A stretch of 64,000 nt of DNA from Acidocella sp. 20-57-95 (GCA_002255575.1 NCAT01000006.1:1-64000), one strand, 5' to 3'. Shown: positions 38,059 through 49,736, counted from the first letter of the stretch. The notes: generated by a model from the letters alone, not told the origin. Numbers and translations: made by a program.

Positions 38059-38807
38059 CAGGCCGAGAGTTTCTGCATGACATCTTCCGGAATTTCGAAG
38101 TTGGCATACACGTTCTGCACGTCATCATCATCTTCCAGAACATCCAAAAGCTTCAGCACAGATCTGGCTTTATCCTCATCGAGTGGCACCGTCAGGTTCG
38201 GCCGCCACTCAATTTTGGCCTCCTGGGGGGTGCCAAATTTCTGCTCCAGCGCATCGCGCACAGCAAAAAAGCCTTCCACGCTCACGGTGATTTCGTGCGT
38301 CTCCGCATCGCTCACCACGTCATCCGCACCGGCGTCAATCGCAGCCTCCAGCATGGCATCCGCAGTTGCCGCCTTCGCCTCATACCGCACCACGCCGAGG
38401 CGGTTGAACATGAAGGAAACCGAATTGGTCTCCCCCATCGCGCCACCTGATTTACTGAAAGCCGCCCGGATTACAGGTGCGGTACGGTTGCGATTATCTG
38501 TTAGCGCTTCCACAATCACCGCCACGCCGCCCGGCCCGTAGCCCTCATAGCGCACCGCCTCATAATTATCGCCCGCCGCCGCCGAGCTCGCTTTCTTAAT
38601 CGCGCGGTCAATCGTGTCGCGCGTCATATTAGCTTTCAACGCCGCCGCTATGGCCGAACGCAACCTTGGGTTCGCCGCCGGGTCGGGCAGGCCTTCCTTG
38701 GCCGAAACCGTGATTTCCCGAATAATTTTCGCAAAAATCCGGGCGCGCTTGGCATCCTGCGCGCCTTTGCGATGCATAATATTCTTAAACTGCGAATGCC
38801 CAGCCAA
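38058..38807 (-). CDS. YebC/PmpR family DNA-binding regulatory protein
   Basis: A 249-residue YebC-like protein beginning [21 protein letters not shown], the family signature. [19 protein letters not shown] and [11 protein letters not shown] are also typical. Members are transcription regulators in some bacteria, and related proteins act as translation factors that relieve ribosome stalling at proline runs. The latter would be interesting here because the operon's TolA has several proline runs; that link is inference. It is the first gene of the ruv-tol run. Confidence 0.93.
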   Translation of the reverse strand: MAGHSQFKNIMHRKGAQDAKRARIFAKIIREITVSAKEGLPDPAANPRLRSAIAAALKANMTRDTIDRAIKKASSAAAGDNYEAVRYEGYGPGGVAVIVEALTDNRNRTAPVIRAAFSKSGGAMGETNSVSFMFNRLGVVRYEAKAATADAMLEAAIDAGADDVVSDAETHEITVSVEGFFAVRDALEQKFGTPQEAKIEWRPNLTVPLDEDKARSVLKLLDVLEDDDDVQNVYANFEIPEDVMQKLSA

Positions 38808-38950
38808 CGCACAACCTCATAAATATCAAAACTTATCGCTTGTACCACCCCGGCCCGCGCCGTTGCTAGGGTCTGTGATCGGTTGAGATGAGCGCGCGCT
38901 GCGCGGCAAGCCAAAGCGCGCGTCACGCTTGTCTGAAAGATTTGGCGCAT

Positions 38951-38984
38951 AAAAAACCCCGACAGTCGCCTGCCGGGGTTTTAA
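38951..38984 (-). terminator. Terminator after the first OmpA-family gene
   Basis: AAAACCCCG-a-CAG ... CTG-c-CGGGGTTTT is a long, near-symmetric stem with flanking A and T runs, starting 17 bp past the OmpA stop. It can stop transcription in both directions, including from the yebC side. Confidence 0.8.
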
Positions 38985-39001
38985 GGACGTTGAACGCTGG
39001 A

Positions 39002-40090
39002 TTACTTCACGATGATCTCAACCCGGCGATTCTGCGGCTCGCGCACGCCCGGGCCGGTTGGCACTAGTAAATGCGTCTCGCCAAAGGCGTGTATCGCAAT
39101 TTCTGCGGCCGGAACACCATCAGTCATTAACTGAGCCGCCACCGCTTTGGCACGGCGCAGCGAGAGCCCCTGATTATAGGTCGGGGTGCCCGATGTATCA
39201 GTATAGCCGGACACGCTGATGACCGTGGTCTTCACCGCCTGGCTGTCGATCGCGGCTTCCGCAATCACCTGCTGCGCGCGCGATGTTAGAGTCGCCTTAT
39301 CCCAGTCGAAGAACACCAGATACGTTTTGGCTGGCGCCGGCGCCGGGGCAGCCGCGGGCGTAGCGGCCAACGGCGGCGCCACCGGGGCAGCAACGCCAAA
39401 TGCATAACGGGCACCAACCGTAAATGTATGCAGCGATTCCTGGCCAAACTTGCCGCTACCAGGCACGGCAGACCCGGGCGGGAAACCACCCGTGACGCTG
39501 AATTTCGCGTTTTCAGAGCTGGTTAACTGCATAAAACGATATTCAGCCGTGAGTGACAGGCCGGGGAGCGCCGCAACCGGATAGGCTGCACCGGCGATCA
39601 GGTCATACGCAAAGCTGCCGGAAGTAAGGCTACCAGAGGCAGGCTGAAGGCCAGTCGGTACGGCGCGGTAATCAGAATTGTAGAATTGGTAGCCCACGCC
39701 ACCGCCGAGATAAGGGAAAACCGGCAACCCGACCGGAATGTCGTAAACCAAATTCACCATCGGGCCGAATTTATTGTCGTACCGCCCCAGCTTAAGGCTC
39801 GGATAAGCCGAGGTAACCTTAGATGGGGTGTTGTGGATGTAATCCACATCGACCTGCACCCGAAAACCATCGCCAAACCCGTAGCCAATTGTGCCGATAC
39901 CCGTATAGCCGGGGCGATAACCGAACCGCCCAGAAGCCGAATATCCGCCAATCGTGCCATTCACAGCAACCGAATTTTCAAGCGTAGTGCCCGCTTGCAA
40001 ACCCACGAAAACACCGGTGACCGGCTGGGCGTTCGCAACGACAGGCAGTGACACGCAAGTCGCAGCAGCTAAGGCAAGGCGCAGCTTCAT
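39002..40090 (-). CDS. OmpA-family outer membrane protein (copy A)
   Basis: A 362-residue protein. A signal peptide (LALAAATCVSLPVVANAQ) is followed by an eight-stranded OmpA-like barrel (residues about 22-235; GFRVQVDVDYIHN, PYLGGGVGYQF, LSLTAEYRFMQL). An Ala/Pro linker leads to the peptidoglycan-binding OmpA C domain (YLVFFDWDKATLTSRAQQVI, SGYTDTSGTPTYNQGLSLRRA, PQNRRVEII). AGGAG lies 8 nt before the ATG. It is a tandem paralogue of the next gene and tethers the outer membrane to the wall. Confidence 0.93.
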   Translation of the reverse strand: MKLRLALAAATCVSLPVVANAQPVTGVFVGLQAGTTLENSVAVNGTIGGYSASGRFGYRPGYTGIGTIGYGFGDGFRVQVDVDYIHNTPSKVTSAYPSLKLGRYDNKFGPMVNLVYDIPVGLPVFPYLGGGVGYQFYNSDYRAVPTGLQPASGSLTSGSFAYDLIAGAAYPVAALPGLSLTAEYRFMQLTSSENAKFSVTGGFPPGSAVPGSGKFGQESLHTFTVGARYAFGVAAPVAPPLAATPAAAPAPAPAKTYLVFFDWDKATLTSRAQQVIAEAAIDSQAVKTTVISVSGYTDTSGTPTYNQGLSLRRAKAVAAQLMTDGVPAAEIAIHAFGETHLLVPTGPGVREPQNRRVEIIVK

Positions 40091-40191
40091 GAGAGGGCTC
40101 CTGGTAGGACTATAACTTTATGAAGGACTTATTGCTAATAGAGAATGGTATCGCAAGCGCCAAATGCAGAAATTCAGGAAAAATAATAAAT

Positions 40192-40213
40192 CCCCGGCAG
40201 TCTCCCGCCGGGG
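40192..40213 (-). terminator. Terminator after the second OmpA-family gene
   Basis: CCCCGGC-AGTCTCCC-GCCGGGG is a 7-bp GC stem. On the minus strand it is followed by a T-rich tract (ATTTATTATTTTT). It separates the two OmpA genes transcriptionally. Confidence 0.82.
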
Positions 40214-40239
40214 TTTCCGTGGTTTAAGCAGCAGATGCC

Positions 40240-41382
40240 TTAGTTCAGCACAATCTCAACGCGGCGGTTCTGCGGCTCACGCACACCTGGGCCGGTTGGC
40301 ACCAGCAGATGCGTTTCACCGTAGGCGAAGATCGAGATTTCGGAGGCCGGAACCCCGTCCGCCATCAGCTTGACAGCGACGGCCTTAGCACGGCGAACCG
40401 ACAGAGCCTGGTTATACGTGGCCGTGCCAGACGTATCGGTATACCCAGACACCGTGATCTTAGTGACCTTGGTGGTCTTCGAATCAGACGCGGCTTCTGC
40501 GATCACCTGCGTGGCACGCGGGGTGAGGTTGTATTTATCCCAGTCAAAGAACACCAGGTAGGTTTTGGCCGGAGCCGGCGCTGGGGCCGCAACTGGGGCG
40601 GCAGCCGGGGCCGGAGCCATTGGTGGCGGTGCAAACAACGAATAACGGAGCCCAACAAGGAATGTGTGTGACGATTCCTGGCCAACCTTAACCTTTGTCG
40701 GGAACCTAGAGCGCAAAAAACTAGTTGGAAAATTTAAATTATAATTGCGGCTCTCTGTTAGCTGCATGAACCGATATTCAGCTGTGAGTGAAAGTTGCGG
40801 CATGGCCGGTAACGGATAGCTAACACCTGCTATTATGTCATACGCAAAACTGGCTTTTGTGCCTCCGACTGTAACGCCATTCGCCAGCGGAACTTTGAAA
40901 GCTGAGTTGTATTCAACCCACTGATAACCGACACCAGCGCCGACATAAGGGTAGACCGGCAAACCAACCGAGAAATCGTAAAGAACATTCACCATCGGGC
41001 CGTATTTATCTTCGCCTCCGGCTGCCTTCACGTTGCCCGATTGGCCTGATGAAAAAGACTGAGTGCCTTGAGTAATCGTCGCGCTCAGATTGCCGGTGGC
41101 ACGCGTGTTGCGGATAAAATCCCCATCCAGCTGAACCCGGAAACCATTACCGAATCCGTAGCCCAAATACCCAACGCCCGCGTAAGAAGGCCGGTAGTTG
41201 TTATGGGAAGATATGTTGATATCAACACCGGGCACTGGAGAGAAGTTTAGAGAATTATTGGATGAAAGTTCGATGCTGGTCCCTGCCCCCAGGCCAATAT
41301 AGGGCCCTGTTACAGGCTGAGCATTGGCAACAACAGGCAGTGCAAGGCAGGTAGCCGCGGCGAGCAAAAGACGGAACTTCAT
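40240..41382 (-). CDS. OmpA-family outer membrane protein (copy B)
   Basis: A 380-residue paralogue with the same plan: signal peptide (LLLAAATCLALPVVANAQ), barrel (GFRVQLDGDFIRN, YPYVGAGVGYQW, LSLTAEYRFMQL), linker rich in AP repeats, and OmpA C domain (YLVFFDWDKYNLTPRATQVI, SGYTDTSGTATYNQALSVRRA, PQNRRVEIVLN). Differences from copy A cluster in the surface loops, which are longer here. The ATG at 41382 has GGAG 7 nt upstream; the open frame continues upstream without a signal. Own promoter likely, since a terminator precedes and follows. Confidence 0.93.
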   Translation of the reverse strand: MKFRLLLAAATCLALPVVANAQPVTGPYIGLGAGTSIELSSNNSLNFSPVPGVDINISSHNNYRPSYAGVGYLGYGFGNGFRVQLDGDFIRNTRATGNLSATITQGTQSFSSGQSGNVKAAGGEDKYGPMVNVLYDFSVGLPVYPYVGAGVGYQWVEYNSAFKVPLANGVTVGGTKASFAYDIIAGVSYPLPAMPQLSLTAEYRFMQLTESRNYNLNFPTSFLRSRFPTKVKVGQESSHTFLVGLRYSLFAPPPMAPAPAAAPVAAPAPAPAKTYLVFFDWDKYNLTPRATQVIAEAASDSKTTKVTKITVSGYTDTSGTATYNQALSVRRAKAVAVKLMADGVPASEISIFAYGETHLLVPTGPGVREPQNRRVEIVLN

Positions 41383-41532
41383 GTCTGACTCCAAGGTAAT
41401 ACCATAGACAACGCTAACATATTGAGCAGGCGGTGCGAGATAATCACGACAAGAAATCGAAAAACTCTCATCCTGTGGCAAAATTGCAACTTAATTCATC
41501 TTGCCTGTTTTTTAATCAAATAAGCGGCGGTC

Positions 41533-41568
41533 AAAAAAAGGCGCCGCATTGCTGCGACGCCTTTTTTT
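41533..41568 (-). terminator. Terminator after the cold-shock gene
   Basis: AAAAAAAGGCG-c-CGCA-TTGC-TGCG-a-CGCCTTTTTTT: a stem with seven A on one side and seven T on the other, usable in both directions. It lies 18 bp past the csp stop. Confidence 0.88.
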
Positions 41569-41585
41569 GTACCCGAAGGCGGCGA

Positions 41586-41792
41586 TTAGCCGGCTTGCAG
41601 GTTTTCCGCCGAAAGCTTGCCTTGCTGGCCGCTCTGGATTTCATAACGGATCTTCTGGCCCTCATTGAGGGTACCAAGGCTGGAACGCTCAACAGCCGAA
41701 ATATGCACGAATACATCTTTCGAACCATCGTCGGGCTGAATGAAACCATAGCCCTTAGTTGCGTTAAACCACTTCACTGTACCTGATGCCAT
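41586..41792 (-). CDS. Cold-shock domain protein (CspA family)
   Basis: A 68-residue single cold-shock domain. RNP1 is [10 protein letters not shown] and RNP2 is VFVHIS; the N-terminus [14 protein letters not shown] is classic. It binds single-stranded RNA and DNA as an RNA chaperone. AGGAG lies 7 nt before the ATG at 41792. About 160 bp upstream, up to the nodT-type gene, could hold the long leader that cold-shock genes often have; I could not assign a promoter. Confidence 0.95.
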   Translation of the reverse strand: MASGTVKWFNATKGYGFIQPDDGSKDVFVHISAVERSSLGTLNEGQKIRYEIQSGQQGKLSAENLQAG

Positions 41793-41956
41793 GTCGCATC
41801 TCCTAAACAACAGCAACCCGCAAACGCGCGGGCCGAAAAACTCTTCAATTGTCAGGAAGCGCCGAGGGCAGATAGCCAGAAAGCACGTAACAACCAGAAA
41901 CGAAAAGCGCCGTCCGCGTTCTATACAGAATTTTCAACAGATACGCCAGTACAATC

Positions 41957-43375
41957 CTATTGTGGCAAATCGCTTAGCTGCCACCCACCGCCAAGGGCTT
42001 GAATCAACGCAATACTTGCGAGCAAACGGCTCTGTTGCACGTTTAAAGCGGTTTGCTGGTCTGAGAAATAGGTTGCCTGCGCCGTTACCACCGTGGTGTA
42101 AGCCTGGGTACCAGCCTGGTATTCATTTAAGGCAATCTGCACAGCCCGCCCGGCATCGCTCACCGCCGCCTGCTCCACTACGGCCTGCTGCGCCAAAATT
42201 CGCAAATCTGAAAGTCCATCTTCAACCTGCTGAAACGCCGTCAATACCGTTTGGCGGTAGGTGGCCACGCTTTGCTGGTAACCAAATTTTGCTGCCGCCA
42301 CCGTGGCACTGCGGGTACCACCGTCAAACAATGTCTCACTGACATTGCTGCCCAACGACCACAACGCATTGCTGACAGAAAACAGCCCGGAAATTGGGTT
42401 GGCCGAATAGCCACCCAGCGCGGTCAGGCTGATGGTAGGATAAAAAGCCGCCTCGGCTACCCCGATTTGCGCATTATTTTCCGCCATTAAACGCTCGGCT
42501 GCGGCAATATCTGGCCGCCGTTGCAGCAAAACGGAGGGCACCCCGACAGGAATTTCAGGGACCGCTGCAATCTGTGCCCCCGCCGGCAGCGATAAATCCG
42601 CCGGCGCATGACCCACCAACACAGCAATCGCATGCTCATATTGCGCGCGCGCTTCCCCCGCGCTGATCAACTGCGCCTGCGCCCCTTCCAACTGCGTCCG
42701 GGCGGTAATCACATCAAGCGGCGTTGCAACCCCGGCATTGAACTGGTTTTGCGCAATTTGCAGACTACGCTGATAGGCCGCCACGGTTTGCGTGAGCAGC
42801 GCGATGATGGAATCAGAACCCCGCAAATCCACATAATCTGTCGCCAACAGCGCCTGTTCAGACAAAGTGGCATTGGCGAGGTCAGCAGCGCTCACTTGGG
42901 CTGCCGCCCGATCCGCTTCCAGTTGGCGGCGGATTTTGCCCCAAATATCGGGCGACCAGCTAACGCTGCCTTCAAACGTGCCGCTGGTCTTCGGGCCATT
43001 ACTAGCCCCACCAATGCTCCCTGAAGACCCGCCACCGCCATTACCCGCGCGTGTGGCGCTGCTGGTCAGACCAATCGTCGGGAAAAGCCCGCCGCGCACC
43101 TCATCGGTAATTGCTTCGGCCTGTTCAAACGCCGCGTAATCCGCCGCCAAGGTCTGGTTGTTTACCGCCACCAGCGGCTCCAGCTTATTCAGCTCTGCAT
43201 CATTATAGACCTGCCACCAAGGCCCCTTCGGCGCCGCATCAGCGGGCTGCGCTTGAACCCAGCCAGGCGCTTCCTTGTAGCCGGCGGGCACGCTCATCGC
43301 AGGCTGATGATAATCAGGCCCCACCATGCAGCCGGTGAGTACCGTGCTAAACGCTAGCGTGAGAATTCGCCTCAT
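41957..43375 (-). CDS. NodT-family outer membrane efflux channel lipoprotein
   Basis: A 472-residue TolC-like channel. The lipoprotein signal is ILTLAFSTVLTGCMVGPDY with the lipobox cysteine. Two TolC repeats follow, with ADYAAFEQAEAITDEVRGG, NATLSEQALLATDYVDLRG, VPSVLLQRRPDIAAAERLMAE and ALNEYQAGTQAYTTVVTAQ. It is the last gene of the pump operon, coupled to the second RND gene by an ATGA overlap. It would carry substrates across the outer membrane from the MdtABC-like complex. Confidence 0.93.
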   Translation of the reverse strand: MRRILTLAFSTVLTGCMVGPDYHQPAMSVPAGYKEAPGWVQAQPADAAPKGPWWQVYNDAELNKLEPLVAVNNQTLAADYAAFEQAEAITDEVRGGLFPTIGLTSSATRAGNGGGGSSGSIGGASNGPKTSGTFEGSVSWSPDIWGKIRRQLEADRAAAQVSAADLANATLSEQALLATDYVDLRGSDSIIALLTQTVAAYQRSLQIAQNQFNAGVATPLDVITARTQLEGAQAQLISAGEARAQYEHAIAVLVGHAPADLSLPAGAQIAAVPEIPVGVPSVLLQRRPDIAAAERLMAENNAQIGVAEAAFYPTISLTALGGYSANPISGLFSVSNALWSLGSNVSETLFDGGTRSATVAAAKFGYQQSVATYRQTVLTAFQQVEDGLSDLRILAQQAVVEQAAVSDAGRAVQIALNEYQAGTQAYTTVVTAQATYFSDQQTALNVQQSRLLASIALIQALGGGWQLSDLPQ

Positions 43376-46300
43376 TCAGCCCCCATTAATCGAACAGCCC
43401 GCGGTGCGGTTTGTGGCGTTTTGCCCCAACGATCAAGGAACAAATAAACCACCGGCGTGGTGTAGAGTGTCAGCACCTGGCTTACGAGCAGACCACCGAT
43501 AATGGTAATCCCGAGCGGTTGGCGTAGCGATGCGCCCTGCCCTAGCGCAATCGCCAGCGGCAGGGCGCCGAACATGGCGGCAAAGCTTGTCATCATAATT
43601 GGGCGGAAACGCAGCACCGCCGCTTTAAAAATCGCTTGCTCAGAGGTATATTTTTCACTGCGCTCTAATTGTAACGCAAAATCGATCATCAAAATTGCAT
43701 TCTTTTTTACAATGCCAATCAGCAGGATCATGCCAATCAGCGCTATAATGGTCAGAGGCATATTGGCAATCAGCAAAATCAACAGCGCGCCAATACCGGC
43801 GGAAGGAATGGTGGAAATAATCGTTAGTGGATGAACCGTGCTTTCATACAAAACCCCCAGCACAATATAAACCGCCGCCAATGCTGCTAAAATCAATAAA
43901 GGCTCAGCCCCGAGCGAAGACTGAAATGCCGCCGCAGTGCCGGCAAAACTGCCTTGGATCGAGACCGGAACATCAATGTTACTCATCGTTTTTTGAATTT
44001 CTGCTGCCGCCGTGCCCAACGCCACATTCGCAGGTAGGCTAAAGGAAATGGTTGCCGCAAGCTGCCCGCCCTGATGATTGACCGCAACCGGTGTGGTGCC
44101 TTGTTGATACGTCGCCAAAGCTGCTAACGGCACCATAGTTTCCGGGTTGGTACTAAGCGCCGTGCCGCTCGATGCGTTCGACTTGCCGCTGCTGGCAATC
44201 GAATTAATCGCTTTATTGGTGGCAGAATCCAACGCCACGGTGGTTACAGCGCTGGCTTGGTTACTCACAGCGCTCGCGGAACTCACCGTACCAGCCGGAA
44301 AATTTGTCTGGGATGTACCGCTTGCCGCGCCACCCGAGGTACTTATATAAATCTGCTTGAGCATGTCAGGCGTCTGCAAATATTGCGGCGCCAACTCCAT
44401 AATCACCTCATACTGGTTCAGCGGGTTGTAAATCGTCGAGACCGATCGCTGACCGTAGGCATCATAAAGTGTATTATCAATTTGCGCCGGGCTAATATTG
44501 TAAGCCGACGCGACCGTTCGGTTGATGGTGATCTCGGTCTCCAAACCACCCTGCTGCAAATCAGAATTCACATCCAACAGAGCCTTATCCCGCCGCAAGG
44601 CTGCAACGATTTTTGGGACCCAGGTATATAAAGTGGCACTATCATCGCAGAGCAACGTATATTGATACTCCGCATTACTGGGGCGGCCCCCCGCGCGCAA
44701 ATCTTGTGCTGGCACCAGAAATGTATCGGCACCAGCAATTGCCGCCAATGGTTTACGTAATCTGGCAACGATGGCGGTGGCGGAGACCTTGCGTTCCGAG
44801 AGTGGTTTTAGCTGGATGAACATAAATCCCGAATTGGTGGCACGCCCACCTGTGTAGCCTGAAACTGTTGCCACCCCTGGGTCATGCTGCACGATCGCTT
44901 CAAGCTCGGTTAGCTTCTTGCTCATGCGGGCAAAAGAAATACCTTGGTCAGCCCTAATATTGCCGATCACCAAGCCGGTATCCTGCTCCGGGAAAAACCC
45001 CTTTGGCACCACCACGAATAAAAATATATTCAGGCAAACAGTTAAAATTAGCGTAACGCCAACAAGCCGCGCATGCCGTAACGCCCAGGTCAGGGATGTT
45101 TCATAATGTCCTTGCAGCCACTTAAAACCACCTTCCAGCCACCTAATAACGCGCCCCGGCGGCTTCTTTGGTGCCGTATCATGCCGTAAAAACATCGCGC
45201 ACAACATTGGCGTGGTGGTCAACGAAATGAACAGAGAGATCAGGATGGTGATCGCCAATGTTTCGGAAAATTCTTGAAATACCCTGCCTAATATGCCAGG
45301 CATCAGCAAAATCGGTAGAAAAACGGCAATCAATGACAGGCTCATCGAAAGCACCGTGAAACTCACCTCTGCACTGCCGCGCAAGGCAGCCGCCAAAGGC
45401 TCCATCCCGTCTTCAAGGTGCCGTTGCGTATTCTCCACCACCACCACTGCGTCATCTACCACAAAGCCGGTCGCAATGGTCAGGGCCATCAGGGATAAGT
45501 TATCAATACTGAAACCCAGCAGATACATCGGCCCAAAGGTGCCAACAATGGAAACCGGCACAGCTATGCCGGGGATTAGTGTTGCACGACCGGAACGTAA
45601 AAACACAAATACTACGCCAACCACGAGCAGCACCGCAATAAACAGCGTTCGCTCCGTATCCGCCAAAGCCGCCCTGATCGATTGAGAACGGTCAAGGGCT
45701 ACCTGCATATGAATACTCGGCGGCAACGCAGCCGCTAGCCGCGGCAGCATCGCCCGTATTTGGTCAACCGTTTGGATCACATTGGCTGACGGGCTTGGAT
45801 GCACAATTACCAGAACCGCGCGCTGCCCATTAAAAATACCCGCGTTGTTGATGTTTTCAACAGAATTCGTGATGTCCGCAACATCGCTCAGCCGCACCGC
45901 TGCACCATTGCGGTAAGCAATAATCAGGTTACGATATTGATCGGCGACCGTGGCCTGGTCGTTGGTATAAAGCTGAAAACGCTCCGTACCAGCGTTAATA
46001 TAACCCTTCGGGCTGTCGGCATTGGTGGCCGCCAACGCAGCCCGGACATCTTCTAGACCGATACCATATTTATTCAATGGTCCTGGCTGCAAGTCAACCC
46101 GCACAGCCGGCAAGGCAGAGCCGCCCAGTTCAACCTGCCCCACCCCGTCCACTTGCGAGAATTGCTGCTGCAAAATTGTATCAGCCGAATCGTATAATTG
46201 ACCGGGTGTGAGTGTTTTAGAGGTGAGCGCTAAAATAATAATCGGTGCGTCGGTCGGATTCACCTTTTCGTAGGTAGGGTTTGCGCGCAGCGTGCTTGGC

Positions 46301-46656
46301 AAGTCGGCGCGCGCCGCCTGGATCGCCGCTTCTACGTCGCGAGCCGCACCATCTATATCTCGGTTAAGCCCAAATTGCAGCGTGATACGCGTAGAACCCA
46401 CACCGCTCTGGGAAGTCATTTCCGTCAGGCCGGAAATAACCCCCAAATGTCTTTCCAAAGGTCCAGCCACGGATGTTGCCATCGTATTCGGACTGGCACC
46501 AGCCTGATTGGCCGCGACCTGAATGGTTGGGAACGAAATACTTGGCAGCGGCGCGACCGGCAGTTTAAAAAAAGCCAATGCACCGCTGAGCGCGATCCCG
46601 ACCGTCAGCAGCGTGGTGGCAACCGGTCGCTTAATAAAAATCGCGCTGATATTCAT
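43372..46656 (-). CDS. RND efflux transporter permease, MdtC-like, with Ser/Ala-rich insertion
   Basis: A 1094-residue RND (HAE1) permease starting [20 protein letters not shown]. Proton-relay aspartates are in [19 protein letters not shown] in TM4. [20 protein letters not shown] and the C-terminal [20 protein letters not shown] and [19 protein letters not shown] are canonical. It is about 60 residues longer than usual because of a low-complexity Ser/Ala/Thr insertion at residues about 775-840 in the second periplasmic loop. In the first RND gene the equivalent place is a short SSSSGGG turn. It overlaps both neighbours by 4 bp. Confidence 0.93.
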   Translation of the reverse strand: MNISAIFIKRPVATTLLTVGIALSGALAFFKLPVAPLPSISFPTIQVAANQAGASPNTMATSVAGPLERHLGVISGLTEMTSQSGVGSTRITLQFGLNRDIDGAARDVEAAIQAARADLPSTLRANPTYEKVNPTDAPIIILALTSKTLTPGQLYDSADTILQQQFSQVDGVGQVELGGSALPAVRVDLQPGPLNKYGIGLEDVRAALAATNADSPKGYINAGTERFQLYTNDQATVADQYRNLIIAYRNGAAVRLSDVADITNSVENINNAGIFNGQRAVLVIVHPSPSANVIQTVDQIRAMLPRLAAALPPSIHMQVALDRSQSIRAALADTERTLFIAVLLVVGVVFVFLRSGRATLIPGIAVPVSIVGTFGPMYLLGFSIDNLSLMALTIATGFVVDDAVVVVENTQRHLEDGMEPLAAALRGSAEVSFTVLSMSLSLIAVFLPILLMPGILGRVFQEFSETLAITILISLFISLTTTPMLCAMFLRHDTAPKKPPGRVIRWLEGGFKWLQGHYETSLTWALRHARLVGVTLILTVCLNIFLFVVVPKGFFPEQDTGLVIGNIRADQGISFARMSKKLTELEAIVQHDPGVATVSGYTGGRATNSGFMFIQLKPLSERKVSATAIVARLRKPLAAIAGADTFLVPAQDLRAGGRPSNAEYQYTLLCDDSATLYTWVPKIVAALRRDKALLDVNSDLQQGGLETEITINRTVASAYNISPAQIDNTLYDAYGQRSVSTIYNPLNQYEVIMELAPQYLQTPDMLKQIYISTSGGAASGTSQTNFPAGTVSSASAVSNQASAVTTVALDSATNKAINSIASSGKSNASSGTALSTNPETMVPLAALATYQQGTTPVAVNHQGGQLAATISFSLPANVALGTAAAEIQKTMSNIDVPVSIQGSFAGTAAAFQSSLGAEPLLILAALAAVYIVLGVLYESTVHPLTIISTIPSAGIGALLILLIANMPLTIIALIGMILLIGIVKKNAILMIDFALQLERSEKYTSEQAIFKAAVLRFRPIMMTSFAAMFGALPLAIALGQGASLRQPLGITIIGGLLVSQVLTLYTTPVVYLFLDRWGKTPQTAPRAVRLMGAE

Positions 46657-49600
46657 GCAACACGCCGCTTCAAGCGCGAGGCAAGCCTGTCAAACGCGAC
46701 ATAAATCACCGGCGTGGTGAACAAGGTCAGCACCTGGCTCACCATCAATCCCCCAATGATCGCGAGACCCAGCGGCGCGCGTAACTCAGCCCCCTGCCCG
46801 CCCCCCAGCCAGAGCGGGACTGCCGCTAACATAGCGGCCACCGTTGTCATTAAAATCGGCCGGAAGCGCAATAAGCAGGCTTCGTAAATCGCATCGCGTG
46901 GCGACTTGCCTTCATTGCGCTCGGCATGCAGCGCAAAATCAATCATCATAATGGCATTTTTTTTAACAATGCCGATCAACAGCACAATGCCAATAATGCC
47001 GATCACATCCAACCCATCGCCAGCAATCCACAAGAATAACAACGCACCAATGCCAGCGGATGGTAATGTGGAGAGAATGGTCACCGGATGAACAAAACTC
47101 TCATAGAGTACGCCTAAAACGATATAGACGGCGATCAGAGCTGCTAGTACCAGAAACACCTCGTTGGAGAGCGAGGACTGAAACGCGAGCGCAGCACCTT
47201 GAAACGTTGTGGTAATCTGGGGCGGGAAATTAAGGCTCTTTTCCGCGGCTGTAATCGCATTCACCGCCGCACCCAGCGATGCACCAGGGGTAAGGTTAAA
47301 TGATATTGTGGTGGCTGGGAATTGCCCAAAATGCGCAATCACCAGCGGTTCTGTCTGCACCGTGAATGTTGCAATCGAACTCAGTGGTACCTGCCCACCA
47401 CCAGAGGACGAAGAGGGCAGGTAAATATGCTGCAAGGCAGCCAGCCCATCTGCCATCGTCGGGTCAACCGAGATGATCACGCGATATTGGTTGGTCTGGG
47501 TAAAAATGGTCGAAACAATGCGCTGGCCGAATGCATCGTACAAAGCACTATCGACCGTTGCCGGGGTAATGCCGTATTGTGCGGCACTTTGACGATTAAT
47601 ATTAATAAACACTGAGAGCCCACTATTCTCAAGATCAGAGGCCAGATCTGTCAATTGTGGAATCGTCTTTAATTTATCCATCAAGAGCGGCACGTATTTT
47701 GTGAAGTCTGACTGGTTAATGTCCTCAAGCGAAAACTGATACTGCGTTGGGCTCACCACCGTATTTAATGTGAGGCTCTGTACCGGCTGCATATACAGCT
47801 TGATACCGGGAATACCGGCGACTTCCTGTTTCAATCGGACAATAATCTCACTCGCTGATGCGGTGCGTTGTTTTTCTGGTTTCAGATTTATCAGAAATCG
47901 ACCCTGATTGAGGGTATTATTTTGCCCATCGATTCCGATATACGATGTCAGGCTTACAACATCCGGATCCTTCAGGATGATATCAGCTAATTCCTGCTGG
48001 TGTTGCGCCATCGCACTGTAGGAAGTTGATTGTGCCGCTTGGGTTATCCCTTGAATCACGCCATTATCCTGGACCGGAAAGAAGCCCTTTGGAATATAAA
48101 CATACATCAATATAGTCAGCAGCAGAGTGGTAAGCGCTACAATCAGCGTTAGTTTAACATGCGACAATACCCAGTTTAAGCCGCGGCCATAGCTTGCGAT
48201 AAGCTTGTTAAACAGCGCCTCGCTTTTCATCTCAAACTTATTGGGATGCTGATCTTGCTTACTTTTTAATATCTTTGCGCACAGCGTCGGCACCAGCGTG
48301 AGTGCCACGATCGCCGAGATCATGATCGTGACAGCGAGTGTGACGGCAAATTCGCTGAATAAACGCCCCACCACATCGCCCATAAATAACAGCGGTATCA
48401 ATACTGCAATTAACGAGATTGTCAGCGAAATGATGGTGAATGCAATCTGCCCTGCGCCTTTCAGCGCCGCATCAAACGGCGCGTCACCCATTTCGATATA
48501 ACGAGATACGTTCTCGATCATCACGATCGAATCATCTACCACAAAGCCGGTGGCAATAATCAGAGCCATCAACGACAAATTATCAATCGAGAATCCATAT
48601 AGATACATCACGGCAAGTGTGCCGATCAGCGAAACCGGCACAGAAATGCTCGGGATAATTGTGGCACGCAGATTGCGCAAAAACACAAAAATCACCAGCA
48701 CCACAAGCCCAATGCTCAGCAGCAGCTCAAATTCAGCATCGGACACTGACGCGCGGATCGATGAAGTGCCATCTGAGACAACCGTTACGTGCATCGCTGC
48801 CGGCAGACCAGCGGCAAGGATTTTTAACTTAGCCTGGATGGCATCAACAGTCTGGATAACATTGGCATTTGGCTGGCGATCAACATTTAAAATAATCGCC
48901 GACGTACGATTACTCCAAGCACCCAGCTCGGTATTTTGGGGTGCTGAAATGACCTTGGCAACATCACGCAAATACACAGGGGCGCCATTTTTATACGCAA
49001 TCACGAGATTATTATATTGCGACGCATCGGTAATCTGGTCGTTCGCATTAATCGTGTAGGTTTGGCTCGGTCCGGAAAAACTTCCCTTCGGTGTATTCAC
49101 ATTCAGATTATTGATGATTGTGCGGATATTATCGATACTCAGCCCATACGAGGCTAATACCAACGGGTTCACCTGCACCCGCACGGATGGCTGATTACCA
49201 CCGCTGATGGTCACCAGCCCCACGCCGGAAATTTCCGATATTTTTGAGCTTAATTCAGAATCTGCGAGGGATTCCAAATCGGTCAACGCAAGCGTTTTTG
49301 ACGTAATTGCCAGAGTCAGGATCGGTGCATTTGCCGGGTTCACTTTGGCGTAAATTGGCGGCGCAGGCAGATCACTTGGGAGTAAATTTCCCGCCGCGTT
49401 CAGCGCGGCCTGCACCTCTTGCTCAGCAATATCAAGGCTGAGCGATAAATTAAATTGCAATGTGATCACTGAGGCACCAGCGGAACTCGCCGATGTCATT
49501 TGATCTAGCCCCTCCATCTGGCCCAACTGCCGCTCCAACGGCGCGGTAATGGAAGATGTGATAACATCCGGGCTGGCACCCGGATAAAAAGTCTGTACCT

Positions 49601-49736
49601 GAATGGTTGGGTAATCGACATCCGGCAAGGCCGAAATAGGCAGGAACTTATACGCCAGCAGGCCAACGAGCACGAGCGCGATCATCAATAACGATGTCGC
49701 GACAGGCCTGCGAATGAATAATTCTGAAGGATTCAT
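46653..49736 (-). CDS. RND efflux transporter permease, MdtB-like
   Basis: A 1027-residue RND permease starting [20 protein letters not shown]. The TM4 aspartates are in [73 protein letters not shown] and [19 protein letters not shown] are family-typical. The ATG at 49736 matches homologues; a longer open frame runs into the adaptor gene. The order adaptor-permease-permease-channel matches mdtABC plus outer-membrane factor, so the two permeases probably form a mixed trimer. E. coli MdtABC exports bile salts, novobiocin and flavonoids; substrates here are unknown. Confidence 0.94.
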   Translation of the reverse strand: MNPSELFIRRPVATSLLMIALVLVGLLAYKFLPISALPDVDYPTIQVQTFYPGASPDVITSSITAPLERQLGQMEGLDQMTSASSAGASVITLQFNLSLSLDIAEQEVQAALNAAGNLLPSDLPAPPIYAKVNPANAPILTLAITSKTLALTDLESLADSELSSKISEISGVGLVTISGGNQPSVRVQVNPLVLASYGLSIDNIRTIINNLNVNTPKGSFSGPSQTYTINANDQITDASQYNNLVIAYKNGAPVYLRDVAKVISAPQNTELGAWSNRTSAIILNVDRQPNANVIQTVDAIQAKLKILAAGLPAAMHVTVVSDGTSSIRASVSDAEFELLLSIGLVVLVIFVFLRNLRATIIPSISVPVSLIGTLAVMYLYGFSIDNLSLMALIIATGFVVDDSIVMIENVSRYIEMGDAPFDAALKGAGQIAFTIISLTISLIAVLIPLLFMGDVVGRLFSEFAVTLAVTIMISAIVALTLVPTLCAKILKSKQDQHPNKFEMKSEALFNKLIASYGRGLNWVLSHVKLTLIVALTTLLLTILMYVYIPKGFFPVQDNGVIQGITQAAQSTSYSAMAQHQQELADIILKDPDVVSLTSYIGIDGQNNTLNQGRFLINLKPEKQRTASASEIIVRLKQEVAGIPGIKLYMQPVQSLTLNTVVSPTQYQFSLEDINQSDFTKYVPLLMDKLKTIPQLTDLASDLENSGLSVFININRQSAAQYGITPATVDSALYDAFGQRIVSTIFTQTNQYRVIISVDPTMADGLAALQHIYLPSSSSGGGQVPLSSIATFTVQTEPLVIAHFGQFPATTISFNLTPGASLGAAVNAITAAEKSLNFPPQITTTFQGAALAFQSSLSNEVFLVLAALIAVYIVLGVLYESFVHPVTILSTLPSAGIGALLFLWIAGDGLDVIGIIGIVLLIGIVKKNAIMMIDFALHAERNEGKSPRDAIYEACLLRFRPILMTTVAAMLAAVPLWLGGGQGAELRAPLGLAIIGGLMVSQVLTLFTTPVIYVAFDRLASRLKRRVA

